Shown: in pieces, positions 1 to 5,975 of the stretch
Layout: every line of letters starts with the position of its first letter
Position numbering within the stretch: position 1 is the first letter of the stretch
DNA from: an uncultured Bacteroidales bacterium
Lineage (GTDB): Bacteria > Bacteroidota > Bacteroidia > Bacteroidales > P3
Reading direction: 5' to 3'
Assembly: GCA_937886715.1 (NCBI GenBank)
Contig: CAKZZD010000030.1
Coordinates: forward strand, 1 to 6,226
DNA length: 6,226 nucleotides
Translations under genes and position numbers: made by a program
Notes under the pieces: generated by a model
The model's database searches: none
Told to the model about the DNA's origin: nothing
What the model saw: the letters and a program-made list of their open reading frames with translations, nothing else

Positions 1-231
1 GCCGTCGGCATCCCCGAGGAACAGCTCCGCAAGGCCGCCAAGAGCGCCGTCTGCAAGATCAACATCGACAGCGACAGCCGTCTGGCCATGACCGCCGCCA
101 TCCGCAAACACCTGGCCGAGCATCCCGACCACTTCGACCCGCGCCAGTACCTCAAGCCCGCCCGCGAGAGCATGAAGAAAATGTACATCCACAAGATTGT
201 CAACGTGCTCGGATCCAACAACAAGCTCTGA
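1..231 (+). CDS. fbaA: Class II fructose-bisphosphate aldolase, C-terminal part (5' end outside window)
   Basis: Open from the first base in frame 1 to TGA at 229-231, giving the last 76 residues. The enzyme reversibly cleaves fructose 1,6-bisphosphate to dihydroxyacetone phosphate and glyceraldehyde 3-phosphate in cytoplasmic glycolysis and gluconeogenesis, using a divalent metal. The segment KINIDSDSRLAMT (residues 19-31) followed by FDPRQYL and the ending KIVNVLGS is the characteristic C-terminal signature of Bacteroidetes class II aldolases, as I recall the family; the DSD motif belongs to the phosphate-binding and active-site region. The metal-binding histidines lie upstream of the window. 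The gene ends just before a strong hairpin and converges with the minus-strand gene at 315-701. It is separated from the xyl operon by that gene and a long intergenic region, so it is a neighbour and not an operon member. The class II assignment is firm; the symbol is by family. Confidence 0.9.
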   Translation, partial: AVGIPEEQLRKAAKSAVCKINIDSDSRLAMTAAIRKHLAEHPDHFDPRQYLKPARESMKKMYIHKIVNVLGSNNKL

Positions 232-256
232 TCCCGCACCGTCGCAATACACAAAC

Positions 257-291
257 AGAGGGGGCGGCCCGCACAGCGGGCCGCCCCCTCT
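257..291. terminator. Bidirectional rho-independent terminator between convergent genes
   Basis: A perfect 16-bp inverted repeat, mostly G and C, has arms at 257-272 and 276-291 around a three-base loop (ACA, 273-275). It fills most of the gap between the aldolase stop (231) and the stop of the minus-strand gene (315). On the plus strand only TTGT follows, a weak U tract. On the minus strand the following bases read TGTTTGTGTATT, which is richer in U. It probably serves both genes. Confidence 0.85.
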
Positions 292-314
292 TGTCTTCAG
301 TCAGATGCCTGCCC

Positions 315-701
315 TTATTTCTTCAGGCTGCCCAATATCGGCAACAGCGTGTTGATGATCGACGTCAACGACGACGGCAGCACTCCCTTCAGGTTGTTCA
401 CCGTCGAGGCAATGTCGCTCATCGAGAACTTGCTCGTCAGGTCAAGCAGACGGTTCTCGGCACCGGCGCTCTTGTCGCCCTGCCAACCCTTCAGGGCCGA
501 CAGAAAGTCGAGCAGGCTGCCAGCATCTTTGCCCGAGCCGCTGGTCAGCTCGGTCACTTTGCTGATGGCCGACCCCAGGTCGACACCCTGCAGCATCGAC
601 GTCACTTGGCTCAGCGCACCTTCGTCGACGCCCTTGCCGTTTTTCATGGCATTGCCGATGACATTGCCCAAAACACTTGCTCCAATGTTCTTAAGATCCA
701 T
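315..701 (-). CDS. Unknown small protein, 128 residues
   Basis: ATG at 701-699 and TAA at 317-315. I do not recognise the family. The protein has no Cys, His or Tyr, one Trp, one Arg and only two Pro, and is rich in Ser, Gly, Leu and Asn. Predicted character is a string of amphipathic helices: an N-terminal stretch with spaced glycines (residues 1-20), a central Leu/Ser-rich part, and a more hydrophobic C-terminal helix (about 108-126) ending in two lysines. There is no convincing signal peptide or clear membrane span, so it is probably cytoplasmic or peripherally membrane-associated. The start is supported by a Bacteroidetes-type -7 box about 42 bases upstream on the same strand and by an AT-rich leader. 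Open frames on the opposite strand here are judged shadows because they lack a promoter and have no recognisable product. Its composition loosely recalls DUF937/YidB-like proteins, but I cannot support that. It is transcribed away from the xyl operon. Confidence 0.65.
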   Translation of the reverse strand: MDLKNIGASVLGNVIGNAMKNGKGVDEGALSQVTSMLQGVDLGSAISKVTELTSGSGKDAGSLLDFLSALKGWQGDKSAGAENRLLDLTSKFSMSDIASTVNNLKGVLPSSLTSIINTLLPILGSLKK

Positions 702-742
702 GTTTTTAGTTGTTTAATGGTTAGACGAATATTTTTCAGTCT

Positions 743-751
743 GCAAAATTA
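743..751 (-). promoter_or_regulatory. Promoter -7 box for the 128-residue gene
   Basis: On the minus strand 751-743 reads TAATTTTGC, a full match to the Bacteroidetes TAnnTTTG -7 element. The only nearby -33 candidate is TTG at 777-775, spaced 23 bases instead of the usual 19-21, so the upstream element is weak. The leader to the ATG at 701 would be about 35 bases and is AT-rich. Confidence 0.6.
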
Positions 752-869
752 CAAAATTTTTTCCGACATGCATTCAATAAAATACATAAATTTGTGAACC
801 ATCCATCCCCTAGGCTGCCGATTCCCTCACGCACCCATTTGCGCCGTCCTCCCTTGCACGTATGATAGA

Positions 870-926
870 CGATTGTTGTACGAACATTTTTCGTACAACA
901 GACGTACAACAGACGTACAACAATCG
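870..926. repeat. Tandem CGTACAAC repeats facing one inverted copy
   Basis: Three direct copies of CGTACAACA begin at 892, 903 and 914 with an exact 11-base period (unit CGTACAACAGA; the third runs on as CGTACAACAATCG). Upstream at 870-882 lies CGATTGTTGTACG, the exact 13-base reverse complement of 914-926. The left arm can therefore pair over 13 bp with the third copy or over 9 bp with the first or second copy, giving three mutually exclusive hairpins. The cluster sits about 120 bases from one flanking promoter and about 130 from the other. It could be an operator array bending DNA at one helical turn per unit, a small structured RNA or a decayed mobile-element end; the sequence does not decide. 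Confidence 0.85.
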
Positions 927-1041
927 GCCAAGAGAGGATGCAGTCGGGGTGCACTCTACCCCACCTCCGGAATAGCCTTTTTTAATATATTGGTCTTAAC
1001 TTTATATTCGCCCTCAATGACATCTACCGGACATTGACAAT

Positions 1042-1062
1042 CAAACAATTATAGATTATTTG
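1042..1062. promoter_or_regulatory. Candidate operator palindrome over the xylE -33 box
   Basis: CAAACAAT (1042-1049) and ATTATTTG (1055-1062) form an inverted repeat with seven of eight positions matching around a five-base spacer. The right half contains the TTTG -33 element, so a bound repressor would block the polymerase. Two further inverted pairs lie just upstream: TCAATG/CATTGA at 1014-1019 and 1032-1037, and TTGA/TCAA at 1034-1037 and 1041-1044. Bacteroides xylose genes are thought to be controlled by a Nudix-related XylR; whether this is such a site is inference. AT-rich DNA yields weak palindromes by chance. Confidence 0.4.
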
Positions 1063-1092
1063 TAAAGGTAGCGGATTTTTGCGTACTTTTGC
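1059..1092 (+). promoter_or_regulatory. Promoter of the xylEBA operon
   Basis: TTTG at 1059-1062 and TACTTTTGC at 1084-1092 match the Bacteroidetes -33 and -7 elements, 21 bases apart. Transcription would begin near 1098-1100, leaving a leader of about 15 bases before the ATG at 1113. No other comparable promoter was seen for xylB, xylA or the small gene downstream. Confidence 0.8.
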
Positions 1093-1112
1093 ATTCCAAA
1101 AAAGCGACTGCA

Positions 1113-2591
1113 ATGACATCTGAAAAAGCGAACAAGGGCTATCTGTACGGCATCGTGCTGGTGGCCACACTGGGAGGACTGCTGTTCGGCTACGACACGG
1201 CAGTGATCAGCGGTGCCGAGAAGGGCCTGCAGGCCTATTTCCTGGGCGCCGAAGGGTTCCAATACACCGACTTCATGCACGGACTCACGTCGAGTTCGGC
1301 CCTGATAGGCTGCGTCATCGGCGCCATGCTGAGCGGCATGCTGGCCCTGCGCCTGGGCCGCAAAAAGGCGCTCATCGTGGCGGGCATGCTGTTCTTCGTG
1401 TCGGCCCTCGGGTCGATGAATCCCGAATTTCTCTTTTTCCAGAAGGGCCATCCCACGCTGGGTCTGCTGTGGATGTTCAACATCTACCGCGTGATCGGCG
1501 GCATGGGCGTGGGCTTGGCATCGGCCATCTGCCCGATGTACATCGGCGAGGTGGCGCCGGCCAACAAGCGCGGCATGCTGGTCAGCTGGAACCAGTTTGC
1601 CATCATCTTCGGCCAGCTGGTGGTCTATTTCGTCAACTTCCTCATCCTCGGCGAACACACCAACCCCGTGATCGAGCAGATCGGCCGAGGGGTGAACGCC
1701 GTGGCGGCCGGCAGCGACCCCTGGACCATCCAGACGGGCTGGCGCTACATGTTCGGCTCGGAAGCCGTGCCTGCGGCGCTGTTCACGCTGCTCATCTGCT
1801 TCGTGCCCGAATCGCCACGCTATCTGGTGATGGCCGGCAAGGACGACAAGGCCCTCGACACGCTTGCCAAGATCAACGGCTTCAGCCATGCGCAGGCCAT
1901 CCTGGCCGACATCAAGAGCACCATCACGGTGAAGAAAGAGCGCCTGATGACCTACGGATGGATGTGTGTGTTCATCGGCGTGATGCTGAGCGTGTTCCAG
2001 CAGGTGGTGGGCATCAACGCGGTGCTCTACTATGCGCCGCGCATCTTCGGCGACATGGGCATGACCAACCCGATGTTCAACACGGTGATGATGGGTGTGG
2101 TGAACATCCTGTTCACCTTGGTGGCCATCTTCACAGTGGAGAAATGGGGCCGCAAGCCGCTGCTGATCACCGGGTCGCTGGGCATGGCGCTGGGTGCCTT
2201 CGGCGTGGCCACCACCTTCGGTGTGACGGGACTACAGCTGGTCACCATGATCAGCATCATGCTCTACAGCGCCTCGTTCATGTTCTCGTGGGGCCCGATA
2301 TGCTGGGTGCTCATCGCCGAGATATTCCCCAACACCATACGCAGCGCCGCCGTGGCCATAGCGGTGGCCGCACAGTGGGTGTTCAACTTTGTGGTCAGCA
2401 GCACCTTTGTGCCGATGTTCAACATGCATCTCACCCCCGGCGACCACTTCGGACACTGGTTCACCTACGGTCTCTATGGCGTGATGTGCCTCGTGGCAGC
2501 CCTGTTTGTCTGGCGCCTGGTGCCCGAAACCAAGGGCAAGACGCTTGAGGATATGAGCCGCCTGTGGCGGAAGAAAGGCGGCAGACAATGA
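1113..2591 (+). CDS. xylE: D-xylose/H+ symporter, MFS sugar porter family
   Basis: A 492-residue inner-membrane transporter, close to E. coli XylE (491), that imports D-xylose with a proton. The 12-helix sugar porter signatures are all present: GGLLFGYDTAVISG (21-34), GRKK (82-85), YRVIGGMGVGLAS (from 125), PESPRYL, QQVVGINAVLYYAP (from 296), GRKPLL and the C-terminal PETKGKTLE. Residues corresponding to the E. coli xylose site are kept: Gln161, Gln296, Gln297, Asn302, Trp398, Gln421 and Trp422. The proton-coupling Asp28 and Arg126 match E. coli Asp27 and Arg133. The loop at about 181-208 is longer than in E. coli. I chose ATG 1113 because the only longer reading starts at TTG 1089, inside the -7 box and upstream of the expected transcript start. 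First gene of the operon; xylB begins 21 bases after its stop. The substrate is supported by both the binding site and the neighbours. Confidence 0.95.
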   Translation: MTSEKANKGYLYGIVLVATLGGLLFGYDTAVISGAEKGLQAYFLGAEGFQYTDFMHGLTSSSALIGCVIGAMLSGMLALRLGRKKALIVAGMLFFVSALGSMNPEFLFFQKGHPTLGLLWMFNIYRVIGGMGVGLASAICPMYIGEVAPANKRGMLVSWNQFAIIFGQLVVYFVNFLILGEHTNPVIEQIGRGVNAVAAGSDPWTIQTGWRYMFGSEAVPAALFTLLICFVPESPRYLVMAGKDDKALDTLAKINGFSHAQAILADIKSTITVKKERLMTYGWMCVFIGVMLSVFQQVVGINAVLYYAPRIFGDMGMTNPMFNTVMMGVVNILFTLVAIFTVEKWGRKPLLITGSLGMALGAFGVATTFGVTGLQLVTMISIMLYSASFMFSWGPICWVLIAEIFPNTIRSAAVAIAVAAQWVFNFVVSSTFVPMFNMHLTPGDHFGHWFTYGLYGVMCLVAALFVWRLVPETKGKTLEDMSRLWRKKGGRQ

Positions 2592-2612
2592 ACCTGAAAA
2601 TCCTGTTGTAGT

Positions 2613-4034
2613 ATGGCATACCTGTTAGGAATCGACTTGGGCAGCAGCAGCGTCAAGGTGGCGCTGGTGGACGCCGACAGCGGCCAGTGCGTGGCCACAG
2701 CCTCCTATCCCGACAGCGAAGCCTCCATCAAGGCCTTGCAGCCCGGCTGGGCCGAGCAGCGGCCCGACGACTGGTGGCAGTATCTCAAATGCGCGCTGGC
2801 CAAACTTTCATCGCTCGACTATCATCTTTCAAACATAAAGGCCATCGGCATCAGCTACCAGATGCACGGCCTAGTGTGTCTCGACGAAGGGTTGCGCCCT
2901 CTGCGCGACGCCATCATCTGGTGCGACTCGCGCGGTGTGCCCTATGGCGAAAGGGCGCCGCTGCCGGGCAACTTCACTGCAGCAAAACTGGCTTGGGTCA
3001 AGGATCACGAGCCGGCGCTTTTTGCCAAGATCAGACACATCATGCTTCCCGGCGACTGGCTGGCCATGCGCCTCGGCGCCGAGCCGGCCACCACGGCATG
3101 CGGACTCAGCGAAATGATGCTGTGGGACTTCCAGACCCGCGCTCTCTCGACGGCAATGATGGACCATTTCGGTTTCCCCGCCGACATCCTGCCCCCGCTG
3201 GTGCCCACCTTCGGGCTGCAGGGACGCGTTTCGGCGGCGGCAGCCGCTGAAACAGGCCTCGCCGCAGGCACTCCCATCGCCTACCGCGCCGGCGACCAGC
3301 CCAACAACGCGCTCTCGCTCGCCGTGCTCGAGCCGGGCCAGGTGGCCTCCACGGCCGGCACCTCGGGAGTGGTGTATGGCGTGCGCGCCTATAACGACGC
3401 TGCCGTGCAGTCGCGCAATAGCGCTGTCAACACGTTCCTCCATGTCAACGGCACCCTCGGACTGATGCACTGCATCAACGGATGCGGCATCTTCAATTCG
3501 TGGATGCGGCGCATGGTGGCCAACCCCGACATATCCTACGACGAGATCAACCGCATCGCCGCCCAGGCTCCGATTGGAAGCGACGGCCTCAGCGCCATAC
3601 CCTTCGGCAACGGTGCCGAGCGGGTGCTGCTCAACCGCAACATCGGCGCCTCGCTCCACGGCATCGACCTCAACCGCCATGGGCAGGCCCACATGCTGCG
3701 CGCCACGCAGGAGGGCATCGCTTTCGCATTCATGTATGGCATGGAGCAAATGGGACCTACCGACACCATCCATGCGGGCCGGGCAAACATGTTCCTCTCG
3801 CCCCTGTTCCGCGAGGCTCTGGCCGGCGTCAGCGGCGCCACCATCGAACTCTACGACACCGACGGCAGCGTAGGGGCGGCACGCGGTGCCGGCATGGGTG
3901 CAGGTGTCTACACCGACGCCAAAGAGGCTTTCGCCTCCCTGCAGCTGCTCCACACCGACCACCCCTCCCACCGGCAGGCATACACCGACGCCTACGGCCG
4001 ATGGAAAGAGGCGCTGCACAGATACGAACAATAA
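2613..4034 (+). CDS. xylB: Xylulokinase, FGGY family
   Basis: A 473-residue cytoplasmic kinase that phosphorylates D-xylulose with ATP to xylulose 5-phosphate. The first FGGY domain opens with GIDLGSSSVK (6-15; Asp8 and the nucleotide-binding turn), then QMHG (83-86; substrate-contacting Met-His-Gly) and WCD (103-105). The catalytic base is Asp228 in AGDQPNNALSL, where E. coli has GGGDN. TAGTSG (247-252) is the second-domain phosphate motif, and IHAGRANMFLSP (from 386) is the Bacteroidetes form of the adenosine motif. The protein is shorter than the roughly 497 residues I recall for Bacteroidetes homologues. The shortfall lies in three loops: between Arg114 and Gly119, around 279-285, and around 380-385. 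All are in frame and the catalytic residues remain, so it looks functional. No Shine-Dalgarno sequence is obvious. xylA starts 12 bases after the stop. Confidence 0.94.
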   Translation: MAYLLGIDLGSSSVKVALVDADSGQCVATASYPDSEASIKALQPGWAEQRPDDWWQYLKCALAKLSSLDYHLSNIKAIGISYQMHGLVCLDEGLRPLRDAIIWCDSRGVPYGERAPLPGNFTAAKLAWVKDHEPALFAKIRHIMLPGDWLAMRLGAEPATTACGLSEMMLWDFQTRALSTAMMDHFGFPADILPPLVPTFGLQGRVSAAAAAETGLAAGTPIAYRAGDQPNNALSLAVLEPGQVASTAGTSGVVYGVRAYNDAAVQSRNSAVNTFLHVNGTLGLMHCINGCGIFNSWMRRMVANPDISYDEINRIAAQAPIGSDGLSAIPFGNGAERVLLNRNIGASLHGIDLNRHGQAHMLRATQEGIAFAFMYGMEQMGPTDTIHAGRANMFLSPLFREALAGVSGATIELYDTDGSVGAARGAGMGAGVYTDAKEAFASLQLLHTDHPSHRQAYTDAYGRWKEALHRYEQ

Positions 4035-4046
4035 AAACATCAAGAT

Positions 4047-5366
4047 ATGAGCCAAGAATATTTCCCGCAAATCAAGAAAATCTCCTTCGAGGGTAAGGAC
4101 AGCAAGAATGTGATGGCATTCCATTATTACGAGCCCGACCGCATCGTCATGGGCAAGCCCATGAAGGAGTGGCTGCGCTTCGCCATGGCCTGGTGGCACA
4201 CCCTGGGACAGGCCAGCGCCGACCCCTTCGGCGGACAGACACGCAGCTACGCCTGGGACACCGCCGCCGACCCCATACAGCGCGCCAAAGACAAGATGGA
4301 TGCCGGCTTCGAGCTGATGGACAAGCTGGGCATCCACTACTTCTGCTTCCACGATGTGGACCTCGTCGAAGAAGGCCCGACGGTGGATGAATACGAGGAG
4401 CGTATGCGCATCATCACCGACTACGCGCTGGAGAAGATGCGCCAGTATCCCGACATCCACTGCCTCTGGGGCACCGCCAATGTGTTCGGCCACAAGCGCT
4501 ACATGAACGGCGCCGCCACCAACCCCGACTTCGACGTTGTGGCACGTGCCGTTGTGCAGATCAAGAACAGCATCGACGCCACCATCAAACTCGGCGGCCA
4601 GAACTATGTGTTCTGGGGCGGCCGCGAGGGCTACATGAGCCTGCTCAACACCGACCAGCGCCGCGAGAAAGAGCATCTGGCCATGATGCTCGGCAAGGCT
4701 CGCGACTATGGCCGCGCCCGTGGTTTCAAGGGCACCTTCCTCATCGAGCCCAAACCCATGGAGCCCACCAAGCATCAGTATGACACCGACACCGAGACTG
4801 TCATCGGTTTTCTCCGTGCCCACGGATTGGACAAGGATTTCAAAATCAACATTGAGGTGAACCACGCCACCTTGGCCGGTCACACCTTTGAGCACGAACT
4901 GGCTTGCGCCGTGGATGCAGGCATGCTGGGCAGCATCGACGCCAACCGCGGCGACGCTCAGAACGGATGGGACACCGACCAGTTCCCCATCGACAACTAC
5001 GAGTTGACGCAGGCGTGGCTCGAAATACTCCGCGGCGGCGGATTCACCACCGGCGGCACCAACTTCGACGCCAAGCTGCGGCGCAACAGCACCGACCCCG
5101 AAGACATCTTCATCGCCCACATCAGCGGCATGGATGCCATGGCCCGCGCTTTGCTCAACGCCGCCGACCTGCTTGAGCACAGCGATTTGCCTGCCATGAA
5201 GAAAGCTCGCTACGCCTCGTTCGACAGCGGCATCGGCCGCGACTTCGAGGAGGGGAAACTCAGCTTCGAACAGATCTACGAATACGGACGCCAACTAGAC
5301 GAACCGGCGATGACCAGCGGCAAACAGGAAAAATACGAGGCCATCGTGTCAATCTATGCCAAATAA
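4047..5366 (+). CDS. xylA: Xylose isomerase
   Basis: A 439-residue cytoplasmic TIM-barrel enzyme of the longer (class II) type that converts D-xylose to D-xylulose with two divalent metal ions. The catalytic pair His102 and Asp105 lies in FHDVDL (101-106), and Lys236 in IEPKPMEPTKHQ (233-244). The metal ligands expected from E. coli are all found: Glu234, Glu270, His273, Asp298, Asp309, Asp311 and Asp341. Other signatures are NVFGHKRYMNGAATNPD, YVFWGGREGY and GGTNFDAKLRRNS. Length and N-terminus agree with Bacteroides XylA as I recall it. ATG 4047 is preceded by an A-rich stretch with no Shine-Dalgarno sequence, as is usual in this group. Third gene of the operon; the next gene begins 15 bases after its stop. 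Nothing is missing or broken. Confidence 0.98.
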   Translation: MSQEYFPQIKKISFEGKDSKNVMAFHYYEPDRIVMGKPMKEWLRFAMAWWHTLGQASADPFGGQTRSYAWDTAADPIQRAKDKMDAGFELMDKLGIHYFCFHDVDLVEEGPTVDEYEERMRIITDYALEKMRQYPDIHCLWGTANVFGHKRYMNGAATNPDFDVVARAVVQIKNSIDATIKLGGQNYVFWGGREGYMSLLNTDQRREKEHLAMMLGKARDYGRARGFKGTFLIEPKPMEPTKHQYDTDTETVIGFLRAHGLDKDFKINIEVNHATLAGHTFEHELACAVDAGMLGSIDANRGDAQNGWDTDQFPIDNYELTQAWLEILRGGGFTTGGTNFDAKLRRNSTDPEDIFIAHISGMDAMARALLNAADLLEHSDLPAMKKARYASFDSGIGRDFEEGKLSFEQIYEYGRQLDEPAMTSGKQEKYEAIVSIYAK

Positions 5367-5381
5367 TCAGACTGGGAAAAC

Positions 5382-5570
5382 ATGAAGACTATACTCATCG
5401 TACTTGCCATAGCCATCGGAGCCCTGGCCCTGCTGATGGCATCGCTGGGACTGAAGATGCTTCTTCATAAAGAGAAAGAGTTCCACCGTCCGTGCGCCAA
5501 CGCCGACCCAACCACCGGACGCTGCCAACACTGCACCTGCGGGCGCTTCAAGGACGACGGCGAAAAATAA
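5382..5570 (+). CDS. Small single-span membrane protein with four cysteines
   Basis: 62 residues, ATG 5382 to TAA 5570. One hydrophobic helix (about residues 3-24, rich in Ile, Leu and Ala) is followed by a basic patch (KMLLHKEKEFHR, 25-36) and a short polar tail with Cys38, Cys48, Cys51 and Cys53, arranged as C-x9-C-x2-C-x-C within HRPCAN, DPTTGRCQHCTCG. Positive charge after the helix suggests the tail faces the cytoplasm. The layout recalls small unnamed Bacteroidetes membrane proteins ending in a short Cys-containing tail, but I cannot name the family or its function. The cysteines could bind a metal or a cluster, or form disulfides if the tail is outside. The gene starts 15 bases after xylA with no promoter of its own, so it should be transcribed with the xyl genes. 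The tRNA-Ser promoter begins right after its stop. Base composition resembles the neighbours. Confidence 0.78.
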   Translation: MKTILIVLAIAIGALALLMASLGLKMLLHKEKEFHRPCANADPTTGRCQHCTCGRFKDDGEK

Positions 5571-5572
5571 AT

Positions 5573-5604
5573 TTTGCCATATCGCCAAAAAGTAGTACTT
5601 TTGC
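5573..5604 (+). promoter_or_regulatory. Promoter of tRNA-Ser
   Basis: TTTG at 5573-5576 and TACTTTTGC at 5596-5604 are exactly 19 bases apart, a full Bacteroidetes promoter match. The expected start near 5610 leaves a leader of about 10 bases. The -33 box begins three bases after the stop codon of the preceding gene. A palindrome (AAAAGTA-G-TACTTTT, 5588-5602) overlaps the -7 box. Confidence 0.82.
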
Positions 5605-5619
5605 ACCCGCTTTGGCTCT

Positions 5620-5704
5620 GGAGAGATGGCAGAGTGGTCGATTGCGGCGGTCTTGAAAACCGTTGACCTGCGAGGGTCCGGGGGTTCGAATCCCTCTCTC
5701 TCCG
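5620..5704 (+). tRNA. tRNA-Ser (anticodon UGA)
   Basis: An 85-base type II tRNA. The acceptor stem GGAGAGA (5620-5626) pairs with TCTCTCC (5697-5703) and the discriminator is G5704. The anticodon loop CTTGAAA puts anticodon TGA at 5654-5656, reading UCA and other UCN codons. The long variable arm with an ACC/GGT stem marks it as serine. The T arm has a TTCGAAT loop (5686-5692). CCA is not encoded; CAT follows the discriminator. Confidence 0.97.
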
Positions 5705-5716
5705 CATAACAAGAAA

Positions 5717-5749
5717 GAGAAGATGTTTGGATACATTTTCTCTTTTTTT
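5717..5749 (+). terminator. Terminator of tRNA-Ser (and possibly the xyl operon)
   Basis: A 10-bp stem pairs 5717-5726 (GAGAAGATGT) with 5733-5742 (ACATTTTCTC), including one G-U pair, around a six-base loop, and is followed at once by seven T residues (5743-5749). It is the only clear plus-strand terminator after xylA, so operon read-through would also end here. Confidence 0.85.
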
Positions 5750-5819
5750 CATAGGGTATGGATGTGCCAACACTATATGATTTCGGTTTGCCATCTTCTT
5801 TTCGATATGGCCACAAAAG

Positions 5820-5848
5820 AAAAAAAAGAGCACCGGAATTCGGTACTC
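5820..5848 (-). terminator. Terminator of tRNA-Asn
   Basis: In the minus-strand RNA, GAGUACCG (5848-5841) pairs with CGGUGCUC (5835-5828) around a five-base loop and is followed by eight U residues (5827-5820). One pair is a U-G wobble in this orientation but a C-A mismatch in the plus-strand RNA, so the hairpin is better formed for the minus-strand transcript. Confidence 0.85.
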
Positions 5849-5853
5849 TTTTG

Positions 5854-5927
5854 CTCCCCCTGAAGGACTTGAACCTTCGACCCCCTGATTAACAGTCAGG
5901 TGCTCTAACCAACTGAGCTAAGGAGGA
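5854..5927 (-). tRNA. tRNA-Asn (anticodon GUU)
   Basis: A 74-base tRNA on the minus strand. The acceptor stem TCCTCCT (5927-5921) pairs with AGGGGGA (5861-5855) with one wobble, and the discriminator is G (5854). The D arm contains AGCTCAGTTGGTTAGAGC. The anticodon stem CCTGA/TCAGG encloses the loop CTGTTAA, giving anticodon GTT for AAC and AAU codons. The T loop is TTCAAGT. CCA is not encoded; CAA follows. It converges with tRNA-Ser. Confidence 0.97.
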
Positions 5928-5975
5928 ATGTTTGAGTGGTTTTGAAACTCTTGATTTCTGTCTCTCAAATCGGGT

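Larger units (their letters stand above)
702..1112. other. Long non-coding region between divergent promoters
   Basis: These 411 bases separate the start of the minus-strand 128-residue gene from the start of xylE. Both ends are AT-rich promoter regions. The middle (about 800-970) is more G+C-rich and holds the repeat cluster at 870-926 and a weak hairpin, GGGGT/ACCCC (946-950 and 958-962, seven-base loop). A T6 run at 978-983 lies too far from that hairpin for it to be a clear terminator. A minus-strand open frame (954-736) has no promoter, no start signal and no recognisable product. I see no tRNA, riboswitch or further TAnnTTTG box in the middle, only a 7-of-8 match (TAACTTTA, 997-1004) without a -33 partner. 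Confidence 0.7.

Noticed and set aside
291..797. Plus-strand open frames opposite the 128-residue gene
   Set aside because: They lack a promoter, begin within or next to the terminator hairpin or inside the minus-strand gene, and give Arg/Gln-rich or patternless translations.
870..926. CRISPR array
   Set aside because: The units are 11 bases with no spacers of suitable length and no cas genes nearby.
736..954. A 72-codon minus-strand open frame in the intergenic region
   Set aside because: It covers the repeat cluster and the -7 box of the 128-residue gene, has no promoter of its own, and its product resembles nothing.
946..983. Hairpin GGGGT/ACCCC followed by T6, as a possible terminator
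   Set aside because: The stem is only five base pairs and the T run starts 15 bases after it; no gene reads into it from upstream on the plus strand.
1056..1889. A 277-codon minus-strand open frame opposite xylE
   Set aside because: Same register effect in G+C-rich coding DNA; the translation is His/Ala-rich with no family resemblance, and it runs into the xyl promoter.
2871..5294. An 807-codon open frame on the minus strand across xylB and xylA
   Set aside because: Its codons are in exact register with the sense codons, and xylB and xylA share a frame. It stays open only because the sense genes lack TTA, CTA and TCA codons between the CTA at 2871 and the CTA at 5295. The sense proteins are unmistakable enzymes.
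5620..5927. tRNA genes as integration sites of a mobile element
   Set aside because: No integrase, no repeated tRNA 3' end and no composition change were seen beside either tRNA.
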